Shown here piece after piece: positions 1-7,950 of a DNA stretch of 10,420 nt. Position 1 is the stretch's first letter; every line of letters begins with the position of its first letter. The notes under the pieces were generated by a model. It saw only the letters and a list, made by a program, of their open reading frames with translations. It was not told the DNA's origin and did no database searches. Position numbers and translations under genes: made by a program. Source of the DNA: Larix sibirica (lineage: Eukaryota; Streptophyta; Pinopsida; Pinales; Pinaceae). Where the stretch lies: contig NWUY0300109776.1 of the NCBI GenBank assembly GCA_004151065.3, positions 2,988 through 13,407 on the forward strand. Reading direction: 5' to 3'.

Positions 1-420
1 CATTCATTCAACATTCACATTGGAACATAAAATTTGATATCAAGTGGAAGTTATATTATGATTATGTTATACTACCTTCAAAATTTGCCTAATCAGCCAA
101 TGACATTTCCAGACATCAAATAGAAAAAATTGAGAAAACACCCAACTGTGGTTTCATTCAATGATTCTCCTTGTTGTAATAGTCTAACCTTGTTGTTGTA
201 TTCAATGTTGAAAGTCCTTCACGGTTTCACCAAACACTGTCACCATGGAAATCCCTTCACCAAACACTGCCACTGCTGAATGAAATAATTATGAGATGCT
301 TGAATGGAAAATTATGATGTTTGAAGAGTTTGGGGGTCATAATTTTAGTTTTGTAGGGGGGGCAACCTTCTCCCCCTTCCTTTTATTTATTTCACTGCTT
401 AAAAAATCAGGGTACGTCGT
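1..420. other. Anonymous AT-rich DNA, no gene seen
   Basis: I see no coding region, RNA gene or recognisable element here. The open frames that cross the right part are short (under 100 codons) and have no recognisable motif. The only internal structure noted is the short direct repeat listed separately at 226-273. Confidence 0.6.
226..273. repeat. 18-bp direct repeat, 30-bp spacing
   Basis: The sequence TTCACCAAACACTGYCAC occurs at 226-243 and again at 256-273, exactly 30 bp apart and differing at one base (T or C). It looks like a small local duplication. I assign no function. Confidence 0.75.
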
Positions 421-436
421 CCCCTCTAAGCCAAAC

Positions 437-587
437 GAACCCATTTTTTCAAGCCAGCGTCTTGGGTTCTTTAATCGAGAACCCGATTCGTATGGGTTCG
501 CTAACCAAGAACCCAAACCCGAATCAGAGACGTGGGTTCGTGAACCTGGTGTGGGGATGTGAACCCCACCGCCGGGTACACGAACCC
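437..587. repeat. Cluster of GGGTTC/GAACCC inverted hexamers
   Basis: Eight perfect hexamers lie within 151 bp. GAACCC is at 437, 479, 509, 561 and 582; GGGTTC is at 464, 494 and 534. The four from 464 to 509 alternate in orientation at exact 15-bp steps. This gives two adjacent hairpins (464-484 and 494-514), each with 6-bp arms and a 9-nt loop, repeating every 30 bp. A third hairpin at 551-569 pairs GTGGGG with CCCCAC. The segment is more GC-rich than its surroundings. It could be part of a non-autonomous element, an LTR fragment, or a short tandem array of a palindromic unit. I do not recognise a named family. Confidence 0.75.
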
Positions 588-616
588 ATGCAACTAAGAA
601 AAAAACAGTTATATGA

Positions 617-681
617 ACATTTCTCACAATTGATCATTGCAAAATGACCCTCCGTGCTCTTTAAATAGAGATAATGACAAC
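617..681 (+). repeat. Dispersed TATA-like segment, copy 1
   Basis: This segment shares a perfect 17-bp core, TGCTCTTTAAATAGAGA (655-671), with the segment at 10067-10083. Weaker similarity extends about 35 bp to the left of the core (CACAATT followed by TTG and AAATGA blocks). Both copies are in the same orientation, 9,412 bp apart. The core contains TTTAAATAG, which resembles a plant TATA box, so both may be relics of the same LTR or element promoter. That interpretation is inference. This copy lies just upstream of the LINE fragment. Confidence 0.6.
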
Positions 682-699
682 TCATATTGTGGGGCAGGT

Positions 700-1450
700 T
701 GGGGATATTATGCTTCTGGATGGCTCAAAGATGGTTGATAACCATTTTGTAGATGATTTCATCCTTTCTATGAGAGTCTATCAGTCTTCAATTGATGAAC
801 TATAACTTTCATGGACATGCTTTGCATTGCCTCAAGTGTTGTGGCCAATGCTCACAAAATTGATTTTTGGGTACTTGGGTTGGATTCACCTCTTGGGTGG
901 ATTTTTGTTGCTTGGTCTTATATTTTCCCTGCGATGATTATTAGATATCTTGGTATTTCCTTTGGGTTTGGGTTGTTGCTCGTAGCCACATGGCACCAGT
1001 GTCTTTAAGAGTTGAGGGAAAGTTTCGTGTTTAACATCATAAGGACCTTCCCTTTGTAGGGATGCTGACAATTGTGGGTTGCAATCTAGGAGTTCCATAT
1101 TTATTATGTCTCTTTTTGGTCCCTCATAGAGCTTAGTTTCGTCGGCTAAAGCAGATTTCGAGAATGAACTTGTAGTCTAAGTATGGCAGTGAGAGAGGTC
1201 TTCCTTTGGTTGCTTAGGATGTTTGTACTATGCCCAAGGACGATGCAGGCTTTGGTTTGATAGATGTTGCAACTTAGGGTAGTATTTTGGCAGCTAATTC
1301 GATGGTGAGATGTTTAGAGTGTACAACACCATCGCGTGTTTTTTTTGCCACAAGTTCTTTTAGCGTAGCATGTTGGTAGAGTTTGAGGAGATTCTAGTTT
1401 ATGTGGCATTATATGGTTGCTTGATCTTTTTTACGTCACTAGTTTGATCC
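700..1450 (+). pseudogene. Decayed LINE (L1-like) reverse transcriptase fragment
   Basis: This is a relic of the LINE ORF2 reverse transcriptase, the enzyme that copies element RNA at the nicked target site. Similarity to plant L1-type proteins is recognised by motif and spread over three frames. The catalytic box reads HFVDD (743-757). IIRYLGISFGFG (937-972) is the typical post-catalytic RT block. FHIYYVSFWS follows from about 1093. MPKDDAGFGLIDVAT (1230-1274), then GSILAA and MVRCLE, match the conserved LINE C-terminal region. VLLA-stop-HVGRV (1354-1383) follows in another frame. At least six stops interrupt these readings, mostly TAG (1087, 1173, 1215, 1275, 1366) with a TGA at 1384. The endonuclease, ORF1 and the N-terminal half of the RT are absent, as expected for a truncated copy. 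The right boundary is uncertain: weaker resemblance may run to about 1480. Confidence 0.8.
746..757 (+). other. LINE RT catalytic motif FVDD
   Basis: The codons TTT GTA GAT GAT give FVDD, matching the (F/Y)xDD box of non-LTR reverse transcriptases. It lies about 190 bp upstream of the RYLG block, roughly the usual distance in the family. A frameshift separates the two, because they are read in different phases. Both catalytic aspartates are intact although the gene is dead. Confidence 0.75.
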
Positions 1451-2466
1451 TCGTTAGGAGTGTTACTACCCAATTTGTATGTAAGCGGAAAAGATCCCAA
1501 CCCAATAGCACAACCTGGGTGGCAACAAATATTGCTCGTCACTATCACTTCAATGCAAGATCTCTCACTTCAGGCTTTGTCTTTAAACCTAAGCCTAGGG
1601 GGTTATCCCAATTAGATTGATTATTTATTCAAGTCTCGATAAAATATAGGACAGCATTAAAGTTAATCTAGACTTTTGCTAAGCACAATATGTAGTGTAA
1701 ATTTAGCGCATGTACTTAAAGAAAAATCAAACATGTAAGTTAATCATTAACAATATATATTCAAACTTAGGCAATGAATTTACTTATGGCACTCAATAAC
1801 AATGCTTCTCAAGATATTCAATATGGGAGATAAACAATGCAATAAGGCAATATACCAAATCCACAATTTAAATTAATAAAGATTAGCTATATAATTTAGT
1901 AATGTGTCTTAATTATCCAATTAAATCAATTGCATTTTATCAATTAGAAACAATAACCATTGGTTTAACAAGAATGACAATAATAATTTATGTTAAATAA
2001 ATCCAAATGCCAAGATACAATTAATAACACTTAGATTTGAAAATGCAACTAATTCCAGAATTAAAGAAGTTAGGGAAAACATTAAAAACAACACTTTAAC
2101 TTGTATTTTTTTTCCAATTAATTGCTGCAAATTAGAAGTTATATATGGTTGAAAAATTGCAAAGAATCACAACAAAGTAATTCTTCCAAATCTGAAATAA
2201 AACAATGAATTTTCCAGATTACTAAATCCTTTTAGATTGCAGAAATTACCATTGTAATTCAACAAAAAATTAGTAAAACTTTCTAATCGTGAGATAAATA
2301 CCAATTTTCTTAATTTAGATGATATTTAATTTAGTAATTTTTTTTATAAAGTTTTATGAAAAATCAATATGAAAATAAATGGTAAATAATACAAGTAATT
2401 TCCAGATTTGTATTCTATGCTATTTTTTCAAAATAAAAAAATCTAAGCTATTACTAAGGAATAAAA
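1451..2466. other. AT-rich DNA, no gene seen
   Basis: The first 170 bp hold a 67-codon frame with no recognisable motif, which may be the eroded tail of the LINE. From about 1620 the sequence becomes very AT-rich, with many TTAAT, ATTTA and poly-T runs and stops in all frames. I see no RNA gene or clear repeat unit. It could be decayed transposon or LTR sequence, but nothing in it can be assigned. Confidence 0.55.
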
Positions 2467-3653
2467 ATGATTTATTCAAGATATTCAAGATTTATTAATA
2501 GATCTAAAGTGAAATCTAAAATATTTTGGAGATTTTTTTTAGGGTTAGCTTTTCATCATCTAAAACAAACAAATAAAAGAGATTTAGTTTTGTTTTTATG
2601 GATGGTTGCAAGAGAAATAAGAGACACACGCCTTACCCTTTTTTGCAACTCCTCTAGTTCTTATTTGAGTAAAGCCATACGTTAGAAAGGGGTCATATTT
2701 GCAAAATCTTAATGAGGATTAGTATAAAGAAAAACCTCCCTTTGTGCAAGAACATCAATTGAATCTGGAATAAAACCTTACCATAGATCCAATCCCTTTG
2801 AAGAAGCTCAATAGAAATAGAATGACAGTGTTAACACAATGTTACCTCCAATAATATAACCATGAACAAGAAAATACCATCGACAATGAGAAGCTCTAAG
2901 ATATGATCTCCAAAGCCAAAGAAAAATTTATTATAGAATGCATTGTACAAAGATCGCTCTCTTGTAGCATTGACAAACGATGAATGAGATGTGAGAAGAG
3001 CTTTCCTTTAATAGCTTTAGAATCTCAACCTCTTCTAATTAAACAACTAATTTTTTACTTCTAGAAGGTTCAAAATCATAGCAAATCCATCTTGACATGA
3101 CAAATAATAATAAAAATACCTCAAAGTGGTTGAAAGAGTCCAAAAGGAGAGGGCATTAACTCAAGGAGGCCAAACAATTTGCTTAGGAAGGGACAAATAG
3201 TCAACAACAGGGGGAACGATTTGGGGTTTGAAGGAAGTTTCTAGTCCTTCCTTTGCACATGTGGACCAAATGGGGCTTCTAATGCTTCCATCCATCACCC
3301 AAAAGGCTAAGTGAAGGTCCAAACATGCCAAACAAGGGTCCAAACTAAGACTAGTACCACATGTGTGAGGGAGTAGAGGGTATGGCTCTCATGTGTGGGT
3401 TGAGGGATGTTTGCATGATAAAGGAGGGTGTTGGGAGGTTTAAGGATCTAGATGGAAGGGTCCAAGGATGATGATAAACACAAAGTGAGGTGGGCGTTAG
3501 CCTAGGAGGATAGCTTAGGTGGATTCATTGAGATGCATGAGATTTATATGAAAATATGTTGAGGGCCTCACATTAGAAGGGGGGAGTTTGACATTAAACC
3601 CAAAGTTGGACTAAGGGAAGCCATGCCCTGACCTTTTAACTTGTATTTAACCA
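2467..3653. other. Anonymous region downstream of the copia pol
   Basis: A 72-codon plus-strand frame at 2467-2685 and a 60-codon minus-strand frame at 3161-3343 have no recognisable domain, and I do not call them genes. Because the copia element reads on the minus strand and its RNase H ends near 3720, the 3' untranslated region and 3' LTR should lie here. The part from about 3160 to 3600 is less AT-rich, with many GGG and AGG runs on the plus strand, and differs in composition from 1620-2690. I could not define LTR ends or match it to 7950-8828. Confidence 0.45.
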
Positions 3654-3719
3654 CTAGGATATTAAAGTTATCATGTAACCATGTGGAAGAGGGACTCCTA
3701 TGGCTCTAGACTCAAGGGG

Positions 3720-4270
3720 GCGCTCTTGAGGAAGCTTCCAAATGAAATGCACGTGTAACTCATTTTGTTCATTGCATTGATGTTGAATAAGATTTTTGAC
3801 GCATTGAATGGAACTCTTAACTATCACACAAGAGAGCAGTTGGATTCTATTGGAATCTAAACTTTGAAAGGATCTGGCAAAGCTAAAGAACTTATTGACT
3901 TGCATGGATTGTTGCTTGATACTTTTATTTTACAAAAGGAAAGAACAAGCATTATGTTTCTTGCAAGTCAAATGACATCTAAAACCAAGGTTGAAAATGT
4001 ATCCTATGGTGATCTTCAAATCGTTAGGGTTTCCAACTCAAACAAATTTGTAAAACCAACCAACATAGGAGATTCCCTTGAACTATATTGTATTCCAAAC
4101 TAAATTGTACTTTGGACATTCTGAAATTTCCTCTTTGTTGCTTTCTAATGGCTTTTGTGGGGTTCTTTCGTGTGCATGACAATGAGATCAACAACAAGGA
4201 GATGTTAAGGGCAGTATGCAAAAATCTATCAACTAATTGATAGTACTAAATGTCATCTAGTTTGGGAGAG
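3720..4270 (-). pseudogene. Copia RNase H remnant
   Basis: RNase H removes the RNA strand during reverse transcription. The minus strand carries a block beginning KNPTKAIRKQQRGNF (about 4175-4130), corresponding to the copia segment before RNase H with its H-W-K-A-A-K-R signature. It is followed by a degraded GFT block. The frame at 3905-3654 then holds SIQCVKNLIQHQCNEQN and ELHVHF, recognisable as the region after the CDNQSAI motif that ends in the HIEVHYHFIR-like block. The first catalytic Asp (GFTDSDWAG in family members) reads as Asn, and the EAEY and CDN residues are not evident. The usual downstream ADIFTK block was not seen, so the C-terminus may be missing or unrecognisable. Confidence 0.75.
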
Positions 4271-4299
4271 GTGCAAGTGGTAGATAGTTTAACTTCAGA

Positions 4300-5020
4300 T
4301 TGAAAGAGAGTTGGGGCGAGTTGACATTTGTACATGTGAAAGCAATAAAGAAGATCATGTGCATACTTAGGTTTGGAAAGAGAGATACATTCTCAGGTTT
4401 GCAAAAAGTTGGAGGCCAAGAAAATAATTGGAGTGTTTTAAATTTGTCATTTCAAAGTTCTTAATGCTAGATTTCACATGGGTTATAAGTTTGAGGTTGC
4501 TACTAGTCAGGATAAGGTCACCAACTTAGTATTAGTAAGAGAGTTACCACTTACTCCCTTGGTGTTAAGGGTTAGAGTGACATCCATAAAAACTCAAGTC
4601 AACAAAGAACTCAATCTTATGCCACAAAGGGATTTCTGGAGGTGGTAGACAAGGCAGGAGATACTTTGAACAAATCTAAGAGGTTGCTTTATATAAATTT
4701 CTTCTTGCAAATCCCCATGTAAGAATGTATATTTGATATCCATTTCATGGAGCTCCCATTAATAAGAGGTGGAAAGGGTAAGGACAAGGTAGAGGGAACT
4801 TATTTTGGAAACAAGGACAAAGGTTTCGTTGTAGTCAAATGCCTTCAACTTGTGAAAATTCTTTGGCAACTAATCAAGTCTCGTATCAATCAACACTACC
4901 ATTTGCAACATACTAAGTCCTAAAAACTCGTTTGTATTTGAAAATTTTTATTCCTTTTGGAAGAGGGCCTAGATCGCAAGTATCATTCGCTATCAAGGAA
5001 CACAACTGTTCATTCATGGG
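4300..5020 (-). pseudogene. Copia reverse transcriptase remnant
   Basis: This is the RNA-dependent DNA polymerase domain of the copia polyprotein. On the minus strand it starts with MNEQLCSLIANDTCDL (from 5017) and continues with PLPKG, matching the N-terminal segment of copia RT. FDYNETF (4840-4820) matches the conserved DYxETF block. MDIKYTFLHGDLQEE (from 4743) is motif A, and its catalytic Asp (4740-4738) is kept. The YVDD box reads stop-V-G-D at 4528-4517, so its first Asp is lost. LILTSSNLKLITHVKSS and NYFLGLQL follow in the same frame, matching the block after YVDD. At least two frameshifts and several stops separate these blocks. Confidence 0.88.
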
Positions 5021-5156
5021 TCCATCTCTTTCTACATTGCCAAAAATTTATTTTAATGTTTTTGGCTATGGAGTATTTGGAACTTGAGCCAAAAGTGAAG
5101 ATGGTTGTTAGGATTATGAAGGTGTTTGGTGTCGATACGCTGAATTACTGACTAGA

Positions 5157-5382
5157 TCAAGGAAGTGATGGAGCTGGTGTAGGTTCAAACTTATGTTCAA
5201 TAGACTCATTTGGAGGACGAGGTTGAGCGGCCGAAGCATTGTTTTCATCCTCACTATCAATTTTAGTGAAGAAGAAGAATGGCAGTAATAGAAGCAAAAG
5301 GATTGAAAGAATAAAACCTTGGTATAGGAGTAACAGGAGATGGCTCATGCACCAAGGATGACTACCATGTCGAAGATGGTGT
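5157..5382 (-). other. Copia integrase-RT variable linker
   Basis: On the minus strand the segment between the integrase C-terminal region and the RT encodes DSEDENNASAAQPRPPNE followed by a PTPAPSLP run. This is acidic and proline-rich, as is usual for the low-conservation hinge of copia polyproteins. A hydrophobic leucine-rich stretch in the 91-codon frame that includes it lies in the wrong phase relative to the upstream integrase frame. I take it as a by-product of a frameshift and not as a membrane segment. Confidence 0.6.
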
Positions 5383-6250
5383 CTACACAAAGTTGTGCAT
5401 GCACGTTGAGAGACCTTCATCAAAATTAACATCTCTTCTTTGAATGACTTCTTGTATTATGTACAAGAAATCAATAACATTTACATCCTTTGAATAACCA
5501 ATAGAAATGCACTTCTCACTCTTACGTAGTAAAGATTTCCTTTTCTCATTGGGGATGTGCACCAATGCTTCATTGCTAAACATAAGAAAGTGAGTTACAT
5601 TTGGTTTAGTGCCACTCCATGCTTCTTTAGGTGTGCTATTTTTTAAATCCATAGTGGGAGTGCGTTAACTATCTAATTTGCATAATTGATAGCTTTTGCG
5701 ATAAAAAAGAGGACTTAGTTCCTTGGATTGGAGCATATAATTAACGATTTCCTTTAAGGTGCAATTCTCTCCACAACACCATTTCATGGTGGTGTGTATG
5801 GAACAATGTGTTGCATTTGTAAACCCTGTGTAGTGTAGTATGTGTTAGTCGTTGTGTTGACATATTCATCCTTGTTATCTATTCTTAGCTTATGAAGTTG
5901 ATGTCTATATTAATATTTTTTACATGGGCATTGAAGGTTAAAAGAATGTCAAAAAACCTTTGCTCTTAAATTTTAAGTAAATCCAAGTGCATAAGGAGAA
6001 GCCATCAATGAAGGTTAAGTAATATTTAAACCTAGAGAAAGATGCAAAAGGAAGTGGACCACACAAATCACTATGCACAAATTTTAAGGGACTCAAGCCA
6101 TGCCAAGAGACACATTTGTCAAAATTGTCTTGATGATGTTTGTAGAGGAAACAACCCAAACAAACATTGTCATTGTAAGAAATGAGAGGAAGACTAGTGA
6201 CTGTATTAAGCTTATATAGTTGTCACAATGAATGATGGTTTAGGTGGCCA
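5383..6250 (-). pseudogene. Copia integrase remnant (zinc, core, C-terminal parts)
   Basis: Integrase inserts element DNA into the host genome. On the minus strand, HLN (about 6240) and VCLGCF (6170-6150) are remnants of the HHCC zinc region (GAG-pre-integrase). HSDLCGPL carries the first catalytic Asp (6069-6067), followed by YYLTFIDGFS. RIDNKDEYVN carries the second Asp (5879-5877), where the family has DNGGEY. IVPYTPP-stop-NGVVER carries the catalytic Glu (5771-5769). The 89-codon frame at 5652-5383 (TPKEAWSGTKPNVTHF, KRKSLLRKSEKCISIGYS, RRDVNFDE) is the region after the core and is the best-preserved open stretch. All three DDE residues are therefore readable, but they sit in different frames with stops between them. 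Confidence 0.88.
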
Positions 6251-6439
6251 AACTACTAATGCAAAATTTAGCTTGTCATTTCTACGAGTAGTAAACACTA
6301 AGGAAAAGAAGATGTTCCAAAGTTGTCAAAATTGTACACTAGTTAATATCATCCATTGTCCATGATGCAACAATATGTTGAGGATCCTTCAATTTTTTGT
6401 TTACAGGTTGTTTACAACTTGGTAAGACTTGGATCCACT

Positions 6440-6700
6440 ATCCACTTGGTGTTTCCTTCATCAGAGTGAGTGATTTGATAGATGGAAATAAGGTTGTCGA
6501 TACTAGAAACACATTATACATCATTAAAGTGACCTTTAGCTACTTGAATCGTTCCTAATCCTACAACACACAAAGATATATCATTATCAACACATGTCTG
6601 TTTGGTGTTACATTGATTAAGAGCAGAAAAAATGGTTTGATCGTTAGCCGTACAATAAGAAACCCTTGAATCAAGGATCCACTCATTTGAATTAGAATTC
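6440..6700 (-). pseudogene. Copia aspartic protease remnant
   Basis: The retropepsin-type protease would cut the polyprotein. On the minus strand, EWILDSRVSYCTANDQTIF begins at 6684. It aligns with the WILDSGASxHMT block of copia proteases, and the downstream VVGLGTIQVAKGHFNDV stretch matches the VxGxGTV region. The active-site triad D-S-G has become D-S-R (6672-6664), which would be expected to abolish activity. The upstream frame toward gag and the downstream frame toward integrase both contain stops. Confidence 0.85.
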
Positions 6701-6784
6701 GATGCATTGTAAGAACAACTAGAAGTATAAAGAGCACATCGTTTTGAGGAATGAGGAATACTTATCTCACTACAGGTTGTTCTC

Positions 6785-6870
6785 CCTCATGATTTCTTCG
6801 AGTGCTTTCATTTTCTTGAAGCAACACACTCATGATGACCATCTCACCCACACAAATTGTAATATTTGTC
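6785..6870 (-). pseudogene. Copia gag CCHC zinc-knuckle remnant
   Basis: The gag zinc knuckle (CX2CX4HX4C) binds element RNA. On the minus strand the residues KYYNLCG-stop-DGHHE are readable, then after a frame change CCFKKMKALEEIMR. Together these correspond to the knuckle and the basic helix that follows it in many plant copia gags. The first cysteine is replaced by tyrosine and one position is a stop, so it would not fold as a knuckle. A lysine-rich tract (KPKRKKSDK) precedes it. Confidence 0.8.
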
Positions 6871-7830
6871 AGATTTCTTTCTTTTTGGCTTCACTCCTTT
6901 ATCAAAATTAGATGTAGGAAAACATTATAGGTTTTTGGCATCCTTGTTTTATTTTTTGTGGTGAGATGTTACTTCTTAGGATGCTTGGGCCTTGCTTGTG
7001 CCACTAAGATCTTCCTAGAGGTACTTGTACTGCTTATCAGTCCAAGGCACATGATCTTATCTTAGTGTTGAACTAGAGAACCACAAAATGTTTCAAAAAA
7101 GGGCGTTTTGTAAATTATATCTTGACTAAGAAAGGCCACTCTAGTAGACTGAAAGGAGGAAACAAAAATAGAATATGCAAGGCCAAACTTAGAAAGAATA
7201 AAAAAAAATCATTATTCATCTTCATTCTTGATTTATCAATCTAGCAATAAGACCTTAAGTGTCTTGAACTTCGTTTTTTTCTTTTGTCAATGCAACTAAA
7301 ATTATTAGGATTCAAAGCAATCAAATGCTTTTTATGTTAGTGGGCTCAAGTTTAGTTGTGTTTACCAAACACAGTGTCCACCTTTGTACATGGTGCATTG
7401 AGAACCCCCTAAAAATGAAACTTTAAATCATTTGAGAAAGACATCCATGCGATTTCATGTGCTAAGTCGTTTTGGTTCCATTCGACTCTCTTCAATGCTT
7501 CCATGTGGTCAATTTTTGTTTCAAGGGTCCTCACTAAAGTCTTTTACTTTGCAAGTCCTTGATATTGGTTTTCCAAAACAAATAATTGGCACATGTAAGT
7601 TCTCACTTGAATTGGCCATTTTGCATTCCGGAAGTAAGATAGTTGTAAGAACATAAATTCATTGCTTAGATGGAAAGGGATTGAAAAAACAAGTGCTTTA
7701 AAAAAAACCAGCCCTCGGATACAAAAGTTATGCCTCTTGAAAGTTCTCGAAACAAGGATTAGAGGGTGGTTTTTATAAATGTTGTACAAGAAGTTGGAAA
7801 TAATAGAATTTGTAGCGATGGACCACAACA
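6871..7830 (-). pseudogene. Copia gag remnant
   Basis: This segment lies between the candidate primer-binding site and the zinc knuckle, where gag (capsid) belongs. Recognisable minus-strand pieces are DHVPWTDKQYKYL (from 7056) with EDLSGTSKAQAS, in the linker before the knuckle, and MEALKRVEWNQNDLAHEI and FGKHN further upstream (about 7500-7350). A 95-codon open frame covers 7831-7544 and includes QVRTYMCQLFVLENQ. Assignment to gag rests on position plus these hydrophilic blocks. The N-terminal third is not recognisable to me and may instead be leader sequence or later rearrangement. Confidence 0.6.
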
Positions 7831-7938
7831 ATATGTAGAATACTAAAAATTAGCTTAAAAATTCATTGCAAATGAACTTGAAATGGTGAAATTACTCATT
7901 TAAAAATCACTGTTAATTTCCAATTTGCCAATGGAGGG

Positions 7939-7950
7939 GCGTTGATACAA
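7939..7950 (-). other. Candidate primer-binding site (tRNA-iMet type), weak
   Basis: On the minus strand this reads TTGTATCAACGC, which matches the usual plant copia primer-binding site TGGTATCAGAGC at 9 of 12 positions. It lies about 120 bp upstream of the first gag-like frame in the element's own direction, and a CA dinucleotide precedes it by one base, as expected at an LTR end. The match is imperfect and could be chance, given that no LTR pair was confirmed. Confidence 0.35.

Larger units (their letters stand above)
3720..7830 (-). pseudogene. Decayed Ty1/copia retrotransposon gag-pol body
   Basis: Read on the minus strand, this stretch carries in order gag, a zinc knuckle, protease, integrase, reverse transcriptase and RNase H. 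Integrase before RT is the diagnostic order for Ty1/copia. The length of about 4.1 kb fits a near-complete copia internal region. An intact element would encode one polyprotein of well over a thousand residues that packages, copies and integrates the element. Here the longest open stretches are under 105 codons, and the homologous reading moves between frames many times, so it cannot be expressed as a polyprotein. Key residues are lost in protease (DSG to DSR) and RT (YVDD to stop-VGD). The level of decay suggests an old insertion. Individual domains are listed separately. LTRs were not found by eye, so the full element limits remain unknown. Confidence 0.9.

Noticed and set aside
655-671. TTTAAATAG as an active gene promoter
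   Set aside because: Nothing downstream is an intact gene, so only a relic promoter inside a repeat is plausible.
886-1098. 70-codon minus-strand frame antisense to the LINE
   Set aside because: It is a shadow of the plus-strand LINE homology, which has clear RT motifs.
2467-2685. 72-codon open frame starting with ATG in AT-rich DNA
   Set aside because: It has no recognisable domain, and its basic, aromatic-rich composition is what AT-rich DNA gives by chance.
3244-3255. Purine tract on the minus strand as a copia polypurine tract
   Set aside because: AAAGGAAGGA is purine-rich, but no LTR start (TG) or matching LTR follows, so it is not supported.
3161-3343. 60-codon minus-strand frame downstream of copia RNase H
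   Set aside because: I tested it as a polyprotein C-terminus or a captured gene, but it shows no ADIFTK-type block or other known motif.
5157-5432. Leucine-rich stretch in the 91-codon frame as a membrane segment
   Set aside because: It is read out of phase with the copia integrase just upstream. The acidic and proline-rich linker that follows explains the region better.
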